The notes under the pieces are model-generated. The model worked only from the letters and a program-made list of their open reading frames with translations. It did no database searches and was not told the origin of the DNA. The translations under genes and the position numbers were made by a program. A stretch of DNA of 63,118 nt from an uncultured Bacteroidales bacterium (lineage in GTDB: Bacteria; Bacteroidota; Bacteroidia; Bacteroidales; UBA932), in the NCBI GenBank assembly GCA_934667175.1, contig CAKULN010000015.1, positions 1-63,118 on the forward strand, in the 5' to 3' direction. Positions within the stretch are counted from its first letter, which is position 1, and each line of letters opens with the position of its first letter. Below, piece by piece: positions 30,029-36,827 of this stretch.

Positions 30029-30883
30029 TTATAGTCTTACATTCACTCCATGAGCGCGGAGGGTTCTTTTCAAATCATAGATGGAGATTTCACCATAATG
30101 GAATATGCTCGCGGCGAGGGCAGCGTCGGCGTGGCCGGCGGTCAGGACCTCTTCTATGTCGCTGACGCTTCCCGCTCCTCCAGAGGCGATCACGGGGATG
30201 GAAAGTTCCTCAGCGAGATGTGAATATGCCTGCACAGCGTAGCCGTTGCGTGTGCCGTCGTGGTCCATGGAGGTGAAGAGGATTTCTCCGGCACCGAGGT
30301 TCTGGACTTCTTTTGCCCATGAATATAACTCATTGTCGGTCGGGGTCTTGCCACCGTGGGTCATTACTTGCCAGAGTGATTTTTCGGATCTAGAAGTCGC
30401 TTCGGCAGGCTCAGCGACCGGAGATATAGTGGTCGCTGAGCCTGTCGAAGCGACCATATCCGAAGCGGGCATATCCGAAGCGACCGTCCGCGCGTCAATC
30501 GCCACGACAACAAACTGGGAGCCATAATGCGAGGCGATCCGCGAAATGATCTCCGGACGAAGCACCGCGGCCGTGTTGACAGTGATCTTGTCCGCCCCGG
30601 CATCAAGCAGCCTGGCCGCATCCTCAAAAGATGATATTCCCCCACCCACAGTAAAAGGAATATCAATCCGTTCCGCGATCCGTGAGACCAGATCCGTGAA
30701 GGTCCGACGACCCTCCGAAGACGCACTGATGTCCAGATAGACCAGTTCATCAGCCCCCTGACCGGAATAGAATGCCCCCATCTCCACTGGGTCCCCAACC
30801 TCACGAAGCCCCTCGAAGTTGATGCCCTTGACGACCTGTCCGTTCTTGACATCAAGGCACGGTATTATCCTCTTTGCCAACAT
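30029..30883 (-). CDS. hisF: Imidazole glycerol phosphate synthase cyclase subunit, with REP-coded insert
   Basis: The 284-residue beta/alpha barrel closes the imidazole ring together with HisH. It starts MLAKRIIPCLDVKNG, with D11 and D130 (VVAIDAR) as catalytic acids. Usual HisF length is about 250. The surplus is residues 133-169, between AIDAR and WQVMTHGGK, and it is encoded by two inverted REP copies and a short direct repeat. This places a Ser/Ala/Glu-rich loop next to catalytic D130, where other HisF proteins have only a few residues. The ATG is 1 base after the hisA stop. An upstream frame extension overlapping hisA was rejected. Confidence 0.94.
   Translation of the reverse strand: MLAKRIIPCLDVKNGQVVKGINFEGLREVGDPVEMGAFYSGQGADELVYLDISASSEGRRTFTDLVSRIAERIDIPFTVGGGISSFEDAARLLDAGADKITVNTAAVLRPEIISRIASHYGSQFVVVAIDARTVASDMPASDMVASTGSATTISPVAEPAEATSRSEKSLWQVMTHGGKTPTDNELYSWAKEVQNLGAGEILFTSMDHDGTRNGYAVQAYSHLAEELSIPVIASGGAGSVSDIEEVLTAGHADAALAASIFHYGEISIYDLKRTLRAHGVNVRL
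30396..30457. repeat. Inverted REP pair inside hisF
   Basis: Copy 30396-30420 (GTCGCTTCGGCAGGCTCAGC) and copy 30432-30457 (its near-perfect inverse) form a hairpin doublet, both in the GC variant. A 13-base direct repeat with CATATCCGAAGCG follows at about 30458-30483. All of it is translated. Confidence 0.85.
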
Positions 30884-30884
30884 A

Positions 30885-31598
30885 TTACCTGAACAAGTCC
30901 TCAAGTTTCACACGTCCCTCGTAGATGGCTTTCCCGACAATGGCAGAGCGAAGTCCGAACTTCTTCAGTTCGGTCAGGTCCTCGTAACTGGACACGCCAC
31001 CGCTCACGATGATCTCCACTTCCGGGAACTGTTGCTGAAGGGCGGAGTAAAACTCCAGATTGACTCCCTGCAACATTCCGTCCCGTGACACCTCAGTCAC
31101 AATAGCCTGACGCACAAGGCCTTCAAAAGATTCCAGAGCCTGCACGGCTGACATCGGAACAGTCTCCTTCCAACCATGAGTCGCCACAAGGCCGTTCTTC
31201 AGGTCAAGCCCAAGAATGATCCGTCCGCCATATTCCTCAAGCCATTTTTTGAATATCCCAGGCTCCGTGAAAGCCACACTTCCGCAGATGACATATTCAG
31301 CGCCAGCGTCCAGCACCGCCTTGAGGGACTCCTCCGACTTCACTCCACCGCCGGACTCGACTTTCAGTCCGGTCTCACGGGTGATGTTCCTGAGCACTTC
31401 CAGATTCTTCGGACAGGACTCCTTCGCCCCCTCCAGATCCACCAGATGAAGCCTTGTGGCCCCGGCCCGCTCAAAGCTCTTCGCCATCTCCACAGGGTTG
31501 TCTGAATATACCTTCTCTTTCGCGTAGTCCCCCTGCGTGAGACGCACGCATCGGCCTCCTATGATGTCTATGGCCGGAATTATGTTAAAATTCTTCAT
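30885..31598 (-). CDS. hisA: Phosphoribosylformimino-5-aminoimidazole carboxamide ribotide isomerase
   Basis: A 237-residue beta/alpha-barrel isomerase. Catalytic aspartates are in the N-terminal PAIDIIGG and in GLDLKNG; the phosphate-binding loops ESGGGVKS and SGGVSS are present. The ATG at 31598 begins MKNFNIIPAIDI; the longer frame begins with a TTG and was rejected. It follows hisH after 9 bases. Confidence 0.95.
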   Translation of the reverse strand: MKNFNIIPAIDIIGGRCVRLTQGDYAKEKVYSDNPVEMAKSFERAGATRLHLVDLEGAKESCPKNLEVLRNITRETGLKVESGGGVKSEESLKAVLDAGAEYVICGSVAFTEPGIFKKWLEEYGGRIILGLDLKNGLVATHGWKETVPMSAVQALESFEGLVRQAIVTEVSRDGMLQGVNLEFYSALQQQFPEVEIIVSGGVSSYEDLTELKKFGLRSAIVGKAIYEGRVKLEDLFR

Positions 31599-31607
31599 GA
31601 ACGACAA

Positions 31608-32198
31608 TTATAATTCAATAAAATTCTTCAATATCTTCGCCCCGACGCTGCCGCTTTTCTCCGGATGGAACTGTGTCCCGAAGAAATTGTCCCGCTGAAG
31701 CGCCCCGCTGAAACGGACACCCGCATATTCAGTCACGGCGGCAGTCTGTCCAATGAATATGTCAGGGCAGTAGGAGTGCACATAATAGACGAAAGAGTCT
31801 TCGGGAATATTCCTGAACAACGGTCCCCGCAGCCCGGAAATCGTGTTCCATCCGGTGTGAGGAATCTTGATCCCAGGTTCTTCCGGGAATCGTCGGACAC
31901 TGGGGCTGAATATTCCCATGCATTCGACATTCCCTTCCTCGCTTGAGGCACACATCAGCTGCAAACCGATGCATATTCCCAAAACAGGCTGGGTCAATGA
32001 CTTGATGACCGGGATCAGTCCAGTGGATTCCAATGATTTCATCGCGGAGGACGCCTCCCCCACTCCTGGAAGCATCACATGGTCGGCCTGACGGAGCGTT
32101 TCGGGATCGGACGTCAGGACATATTCAGCGCCAAGCCTTTGCAAGGCATTCTCAACCGAGCGGATGTTGCCGGCCTTGTAGTCAACTATCGCTATCAT
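31608..32198 (-). CDS. hisH: Imidazole glycerol phosphate synthase glutaminase subunit
   Basis: A 196-residue class I glutamine amidotransferase that delivers ammonia to HisF. The nucleophile is C76 in GICIGLQL, and the His/Glu pair is in QFHPEKS. Its ATG overlaps the stop of hisCB (ATGA at 32195-32198), so it is translationally coupled to the fusion gene. No insert here. Confidence 0.96.
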   Translation of the reverse strand: MIAIVDYKAGNIRSVENALQRLGAEYVLTSDPETLRQADHVMLPGVGEASSAMKSLESTGLIPVIKSLTQPVLGICIGLQLMCASSEEGNVECMGIFSPSVRRFPEEPGIKIPHTGWNTISGLRGPLFRNIPEDSFVYYVHSYCPDIFIGQTAAVTEYAGVRFSGALQRDNFFGTQFHPEKSGSVGAKILKNFIEL

Positions 32199-34066
32199 AA
32201 CACGCCTTTGCTTGAAGGTAACTCGTAAGGGAAAGGTGTCCTAGCCACCGCCATTCTCAGCGCCCTTGCGAACGCCTTGAAGATTGCCTCGGCCTTGTGA
32301 TGTTCGTTCTCGCCCTCGGCCCAGATGTGCAGATTGCATTTCGCGCCGCTGCAAAGTGACTGGAAGAAATGGCTGAACATCTCGGTCGGGACATCCCCGA
32401 CTTTTTCGCGTTTGAACTCCACGTTCCATTTGAAATCGATCCTGCCTCCGAAATCCATCAGGACGGCAGCATCGCAGTCGTCCATCGGCAGGACGAAACC
32501 GTAGCGGGCTATGCCGAGTTTCCGGCCGAGGGCAGCGTTTATGGCTTCACCAAGGACTATTCCTACATCTTCAATAGTGTGGTGTTCATCGACTTGCAGA
32601 TCACCTTTTGCATTGATCGAGAGGGAGACGCCTCCATGGTTCGGAATCTGCTCAAGCATGTGGTCGAAGAACGGGAGGCCGGTGGAGATGTCTGCAGATC
32701 GGTTCACTTCGACAAGTTCTGCTGACGGACACTGAGTTTTGTCGAAGTGTCTGGACAAGTCGGTACGCTTCGGCAAGCTCAGCGACCGATCGTAAGGATC
32801 AAGGTTCAGTTCCAGAACAATTCTGGTTTCCTTGGTGTTACGGGTTATTCGGACGTGGCGTTCGCCAAGGATTTCTATGCCTGCTCGGTGCGCTTCGACA
32901 GGCTCAGCTACCGGAAATAGCGGCTCAGCGACCGGAGAAGGTGATTCAGCGACCGAACCACGACGGTCACTGAGCAAACCACGACGGTCACTGAGCAAAC
33001 CACGACGGTCACTGAGCTTGTCGAAGTGACAGGACGTTCCCAGCAGCCGAAGCAGCCGGTCATTCTCCACCGGAGTACCGACCGTGATGCGAAGGCACCC
33101 CTCGCACCCCGGAACCTTGGAACGGTTCCTCACAATCACCCCTCCCGCAAGCAGCCTCTCATAAACCTCATCCGGAGCGTCAAACCTCACCAGCAGAAAG
33201 TTAGCATCACTTGAATATATTCCCTTGACTTCCGGACATTTGACCAATTCCTTCTCAAGCCGGAACCTCTGCCCCACAATCTCCGCCACAGCCTTCTCTT
33301 TCGCGTCAGCGTCCAATTTAGCCAACGCCATCTTCTGAGCCAGCACATTGATGTTGTACGGGTACTTGACCTTGGACATCAACGAGATAACCGCCGGATC
33401 GGCTATCGCCAACCCTATGCGCAGCCCCGCCATGCCCCACGCCTTGGAAAGCGTCTGAAGCACAATCAGATTAGGGTGCCTATCGATCAAAGAGACAAGC
33501 GATGGTCTTACCGAAAAGTCAATGTAGGCTTCGTCAAGAACCACCATCCCGCTGAATCGTTCAAGAATATCCTCGATCTGCTCCACCGGAAAGGAATTTC
33601 CCGTAGGGTTGTTCGGTGAGCAGATGAACATCAGCCTGGTCTTCGAGTCGGATGCGGAAAGCATGGCATCCGTGTCCATCGAGAAATCGCTTTTGAGTTG
33701 GACTTTGCGAAATTCCACATCATTCATCGCAGCCGCCACCTCGTACATTCCATAGCTTGGAGCAATTGACACGGCATTGCTTTCTCCCGGAACGCAGAAG
33801 ACCCTGTAGACCAGATCTATGGCCTCGTCGCTGCCGTTGCCTAAAAACAAGCGTTCGATGTCAAGGGCTTTGATCTCGGCGATTTTGGCCTTCAGGGCTT
33901 TCTGATGGGGATCGGGGTAGCGGTTGATGCCGTTGTTGTAGGGGTTCTCGTTGGCGTCCAAGAAAATCTCTGGCTGGTTCGAGCCGCAGTCATCCCGGGC
34001 TGTGGAGTAGGGCTCAAGGCCTAAGATGGTTGGTCTTACTTTTTTAAGGACTTCGTCTATCTTCAT
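32195..34066 (-). CDS. hisCB: HisC-HisB fusion: histidinol-phosphate aminotransferase/imidazoleglycerol-phosphate dehydratase, joined by REP repeats
   Basis: One open frame of 623 residues. Residues 1-344 are a complete His[15 protein letters not shown] and the PLP lysine K208 in [12 protein letters not shown]. Residues about 394-623 are HisB dehydratase, with GLPFFDHM, the metal motif HHTIED (495-500) and EHHKAEA near the C terminus. The joint (345-393) is coded by REP copies, including three tandem 21-base units read as LLSDRRG. A second REP insert (about 424-457) splits the first strands of HisB. No ATG lies between the two enzymes that would start HisB separately. The histidinol-phosphatase domain that often accompanies HisB is absent. 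Both enzymes are in the same pathway, so the fusion is plausible as working, but activity of the interrupted HisB is inferred. Confidence 0.9.
   Translation of the reverse strand: MKIDEVLKKVRPTILGLEPYSTARDDCGSNQPEIFLDANENPYNNGINRYPDPHQKALKAKIAEIKALDIERLFLGNGSDEAIDLVYRVFCVPGESNAVSIAPSYGMYEVAAAMNDVEFRKVQLKSDFSMDTDAMLSASDSKTRLMFICSPNNPTGNSFPVEQIEDILERFSGMVVLDEAYIDFSVRPSLVSLIDRHPNLIVLQTLSKAWGMAGLRIGLAIADPAVISLMSKVKYPYNINVLAQKMALAKLDADAKEKAVAEIVGQRFRLEKELVKCPEVKGIYSSDANFLLVRFDAPDEVYERLLAGGVIVRNRSKVPGCEGCLRITVGTPVENDRLLRLLGTSCHFDKLSDRRGLLSDRRGLLSDRRGSVAESPSPVAEPLFPVAEPVEAHRAGIEILGERHVRITRNTKETRIVLELNLDPYDRSLSLPKRTDLSRHFDKTQCPSAELVEVNRSADISTGLPFFDHMLEQIPNHGGVSLSINAKGDLQVDEHHTIEDVGIVLGEAINAALGRKLGIARYGFVLPMDDCDAAVLMDFGGRIDFKWNVEFKREKVGDVPTEMFSHFFQSLCSGAKCNLHIWAEGENEHHKAEAIFKAFARALRMAVARTPFPYELPSSKGVL
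32696..32797. repeat. REP-like insert within the HisB part
   Basis: At least three degenerate copies: CACTTCGACAAGTTCTGC at 32706, an inverted CACTGAGTTTTGTCGAAGTG near 32729, and CGCTTCGGCAAGCTCAGC near 32769. They are translated as SLSLPKR, HFDK and ELVEV, between LNLDPYD and ADISTG of HisB. Confidence 0.82.
32888..33034. repeat. REP array forming the HisC-HisB linker
   Basis: It contains CGCTTCGACAGGCTCAGC at about 32890, several half-copies (GGCTCAGCGACCG-like), three tandem 21-base units (32957-33019, each ACCACGACGGTCACTGAGCAA or close) and a final CACTGAGCTTGTCGAAGTGAC. The 21-base period keeps the reading frame. Confidence 0.88.
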
Positions 34067-34107
34067 TTCTTTTTCTGTTCTTAAGTCGTTTTGGTACTTC
34101 GATAGTT

Positions 34108-34154
34108 CGGCACTTCGACAAGCTCAGTGACCGAAGCTTAGCGACCGGTCACCG
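34108..34154. repeat. REP-like copy between hisD and hisCB
   Basis: AT-variant copy CACTTCGACAAGCTCAGTG at 34111, followed by GCGACCGGTCACCG. The last part overlaps the hisD stop codon (34149-34151). Confidence 0.75.
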
Positions 34155-35471
34155 ATCATATGGTTCGGCAAGATCACCAACCGAATCGGAGAGCCGGACC
34201 TCAACGGCGGCGGCATGGGCGTCCAGGCCTTCAGCAAGAGCCATGGTGCGGACAGTGTCACCAAGACCGGCCAGCCCGTCACGCGACAACTCCTGAATCG
34301 TCATCTTCCTCATGAATGCGTCAATATTCAATCCGCTGAAAGAGTGCGCCCAACCACTCGTCGGAAGGGTGTGGTTGGTGCCCGAAGCATAGTCCCCGGC
34401 ACTTTCAGGAGAATAATTGCCAATGAATATGCTTCCGGCTGCAACGATCCTGTCCGCGATGTCCCACGGATCGGCCATGGAGACGATCAGATGCTCAGGA
34501 GCATATTCATTAGCGAAATCGACAACTTCGTCACGGCCCCGCAAGACAACAATCCGACTATTCTCCAGCGCCTTGGCGATGATTTCCCCACGCTTGAGCC
34601 TTGCGCTCTGCCTTGCGATGGACTCCGCCACGGCATCCGCTATCGCCTCCGTGGTGCAGACCAGGACAGACTGGCTGTCAGGCCCATGCTCCGACTGCGA
34701 GAGAAAGTCAGCGGCAACGTAATCCGGAACGGCTGTCTCATCCGCCAGAACCATCACCTCGGACGGTCCGGCAGGCATGTCGATGGCCGTGACAGACAGC
34801 CCGACCATCTGCTTGGCTTTCATCACGTAGCGGTTTCCTGGTCCGAAGATCTTGTCACATTTGGGAAGCGTCTGAGTCCCGTACGCCATCGCTGCGATAG
34901 CCTGCGCCCCACCGATTTTGAACATATTCCTTACGCCACAGACAGAAGCGGCATAGACAATAGCCCCGTTTGCCTTCCCGTCTTTGCCGGGAGGCGTGCA
35001 AAGGACAATTTCCTGACAGCCAGCAACCTGTGCAGGAATGGCCAGCATCAGCACGGTCGAAAACAAAGGTGCGCGTCCACCGGGGACATAAAGGCCAACC
35101 CTGCGGATCGGCACAGCCTTCTGCACGCATGTCACTCCCGGTGAGGTCTCAACCCTGACAATCTCCGGCATCTGCGCCTCATGAAATTTCTTGATGTTTG
35201 AATATGCTAGAGCAATGGCACCTTTCAATTCCTGCGGAACCGAGGCAGCTGCCTCTTCGATCTCTTTTTCACTGACCCTCAAGGCTTCGGCAGAAGAGAA
35301 CTCCACACCATCGTACCTTGATTCAAGATCCAGAAGGGCTTCATCGCCCTTCGTACGAACATATTCAAGAGTGGCGCTGACGCTAGTCTCTATGTCTTTG
35401 TCGCTTTCTTCGGCTCTGGCGATTAATTTTGGCCATTCGGTTCGTGGAGGGGTTATGTATTTGTTTGTCAT
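34149..35471 (-). CDS. hisD: Histidinol dehydrogenase
   Basis: The 440-residue enzyme oxidises histidinol to histidine with NAD+. Family blocks VPGGRAPLFSTVLM, GPGNRYVMKAKQ, SQSEHGPDSQ, EYAPEHL and GTNHTLPT are all present, carrying zinc and catalytic His/Glu residues. The normal core ends near EVRLSD; the last dozen residues (SVGDLAEPYDR) run into a REP fragment that also supplies the TGA stop. It follows hisG with a REP doublet in the gap. Confidence 0.95.
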   Translation of the reverse strand: MTNKYITPPRTEWPKLIARAEESDKDIETSVSATLEYVRTKGDEALLDLESRYDGVEFSSAEALRVSEKEIEEAAASVPQELKGAIALAYSNIKKFHEAQMPEIVRVETSPGVTCVQKAVPIRRVGLYVPGGRAPLFSTVLMLAIPAQVAGCQEIVLCTPPGKDGKANGAIVYAASVCGVRNMFKIGGAQAIAAMAYGTQTLPKCDKIFGPGNRYVMKAKQMVGLSVTAIDMPAGPSEVMVLADETAVPDYVAADFLSQSEHGPDSQSVLVCTTEAIADAVAESIARQSARLKRGEIIAKALENSRIVVLRGRDEVVDFANEYAPEHLIVSMADPWDIADRIVAAGSIFIGNYSPESAGDYASGTNHTLPTSGWAHSFSGLNIDAFMRKMTIQELSRDGLAGLGDTVRTMALAEGLDAHAAAVEVRLSDSVGDLAEPYDR

Positions 35472-35509
35472 TATGATAAGTTCGTTTTTACTTCGATGGC
35501 TGGTTAGCA

Positions 35510-35573
35510 GGTCACTTCGACAGGCTCAGTGACCGAAGTGTAGCGATCGGTCACTGAGCCTGTCGAAGTGACC
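35510..35573. repeat. REP doublet (REPIN-like hairpin) between hisG and hisD
   Basis: Two 26-base copies, 35510-35535 and 35548-35573, are exact reverse complements separated by 12 bases. The pair would make a 26-bp hairpin in RNA or DNA. This is the cleanest example of the paired form in the window. Confidence 0.9.
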
Positions 35574-35621
35574 GTATAATCCGAGTCGTATATAGAAAAA
35601 ATAATGAATAAATATGCAACG

Positions 35622-36473
35622 CTATAAAACCATCTTCTCCACGGAAAGCACAAGGATCCCTTCCGCACCAATCTCCTTCAAACTCTCGATCTTCTCCCAC
35701 AAAACACTTTCGTCCACAACGGAATGCAGCGAAGACCAACCACTCTGGGCAAGCGGAAGAACAGTAGGGCTCCTCATCGCCGGAACAATCCTGATCGCCT
35801 CCTCGATCCTGTCATCCGGGATGTTCATCAGAAGGTACTTCTTCCCTCTGCTGTCCCGGACAGCGTTGAACCGGAACTTGATCTGTTCCAAAAGTTTAGC
35901 CTTATCTTCGGACAGATTGCCGCCTGAGATGAGCACCGCCTCGGAGAACACGACCTTCTCCACCTCCTTCAGACCATTGCTGACCAAGGTCCCGCCCGAA
36001 GACACTATGTCGAAGATCGCATCGCTCATCCCGACCGTCGGGGCTATTTCCACCGAACCTGCGATAACGTTAATCTTAGCATCTATCCCTTTATCCTTCA
36101 AGAATTTGTCTAAGATATTCGGATAAGACGTGGCTATTCGTTTGCCTCTGAAATACTCCAGTCCCGAATACTCCTCAGCCTTGGGGATGGCCAAGGAGAT
36201 CCGACATTCCCCGAATCCAAGGCGGTCCACTATCTCCACAGCCTCTCCCCTCTCGCACACCTCGTTGTAACCTACGATTCCCAGATCTGCTACTCCCTGA
36301 GCCACTGCCTGTGGGATGTCATCATCCCGTAGGTAGAGGAGCTCCACAGGGAAATTACTGGATCTTGACAGGAATTTTCGTTTGCTGTCATCAACTTCGA
36401 TTCCTGACTCTCGTAGCAGCGCAAGGCTTTCATCACTTAGACGGCCTTTGGCCTGAATTGCGATTCTTAACAT
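35622..36473 (-). CDS. hisG: ATP phosphoribosyltransferase, long form
   Basis: The 283-residue enzyme makes the first committed step of histidine synthesis. The catalytic part starts MLRIAIQAKGRLSDES and has GGNLSEDKAK-type loops. The C-terminal region (about 210-283) is the regulatory domain of the long HisG form, so histidine feedback inhibition is expected. Start chosen at 36473; the frame extends upstream to 36569 through REP sequence without family similarity. It is the first structural gene after the leader peptide (36690-36746) and hairpin (36612-36650). Confidence 0.95.
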   Translation of the reverse strand: MLRIAIQAKGRLSDESLALLRESGIEVDDSKRKFLSRSSNFPVELLYLRDDDIPQAVAQGVADLGIVGYNEVCERGEAVEIVDRLGFGECRISLAIPKAEEYSGLEYFRGKRIATSYPNILDKFLKDKGIDAKINVIAGSVEIAPTVGMSDAIFDIVSSGGTLVSNGLKEVEKVVFSEAVLISGGNLSEDKAKLLEQIKFRFNAVRDSRGKKYLLMNIPDDRIEEAIRIVPAMRSPTVLPLAQSGWSSLHSVVDESVLWEKIESLKEIGAEGILVLSVEKMVL

Positions 36474-36514
36474 TTGTCGTTCGTTTTTCTTTTTACTTTT
36501 TTCTCTTACTACAA

Positions 36515-36563
36515 GGTCACTTCGATGGTTGGTGAGCTTGTCGAACCACAAGCTCAGTGACCC
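36515..36563. repeat. REP-like copy upstream of hisG
   Basis: A diverged doublet: GGTCACTTCGATGGTTGG at 36515 and GAGCTTGTCGAACCACAAGC to AGTGACC at 36534-36562. It lies between the attenuator and the hisG start. Confidence 0.7.
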
Positions 36564-36588
36564 GTACATTCTTTCTTTTACTTTTTCT

Positions 36589-36615
36589 GGTCACTTCGAC
36601 AAGCTCAGTGACCGG
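36589..36615. repeat. REP-like copy next to the attenuator
   Basis: Perfect AT-variant copy with arms GGTCACT and AGTGACC. It abuts the U-run of the leader terminator, so its minus-strand form is the first sequence after the attenuator. Confidence 0.85.
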
Positions 36616-36650
36616 AAAAAGGCCCGCTACCGAACACGGAAGCGAGCCTT
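36612..36650 (-). terminator. Leader terminator (attenuator) of the his-leu-ilvE operon
   Basis: On the minus strand AAGGCTCGCT (36641-36650) pairs over 10 bases with AGCGGGCCTT (36619-36628), followed by TTTTT. It lies between the leader peptide stop (36690) and hisG. The competing antiterminator fold could not be settled by eye; ATATCC in the leader-peptide codons can pair with GGATAT at about 36657-36662. Confidence 0.75.
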
Positions 36651-36689
36651 GACTAAATATCCCTCAAAAAACAGATACCCACGGCAAAC

Positions 36690-36746
36690 TCACCCCCGGA
36701 CCAAGCGGTAGTGTAGATGTAGGTGGATATGATTAAACTGTCTCAT
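36690..36746 (-). CDS. His/Leu-rich leader peptide of the his-leu-ilvE operon
   Basis: A short minus-strand reading frame, ATG at 36746 and TGA at 36690, encodes MRQFNHIHLHLHYRLVRG. Four His codons and two CTA Leu codons alternate within eight codons (His-Ile-His-Leu-His-Leu-His-Tyr), and a third Leu follows. The promoter (36765-36794) is directly upstream and a terminator hairpin (36612-36650) directly downstream, the standard layout of an amino acid attenuator. Ribosome stalling at uncharged tRNA-His or tRNA-Leu would be expected to relieve termination. The operon behind it makes exactly these amino acids: his genes, then leuACDB and ilvE. CTA looks rare in the genes of this window. Confidence 0.78.
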   Translation of the reverse strand: MRQFNHIHLHLHYRLVRG

Positions 36747-36764
36747 TCTATCTGTTCAACGGGA

Positions 36765-36794
36765 CAAATATCGGAAAAATATTCTTAAATGCAA
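36765..36794 (-). promoter_or_regulatory. Promoter of the his-leu-ilvE operon
   Basis: TTG (36792-36794), 19 bases, GATATTTG (36765-36772) on the minus strand; one mismatch from TAnnTTTG. Transcription would start near 36757, about 11 bases before the leader peptide ATG. Confidence 0.75.
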
Positions 36795-36827
36795 GAGATT
36801 TTTGACAGAATATTCACGAATATATTC

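Noticed and set aside
36474..36569. N-terminal extension of hisG
   Set aside because: The extra residues are translated REP and A/T-rich leader sequence with no family similarity; MLRIAIQAKGR is the normal HisG start.
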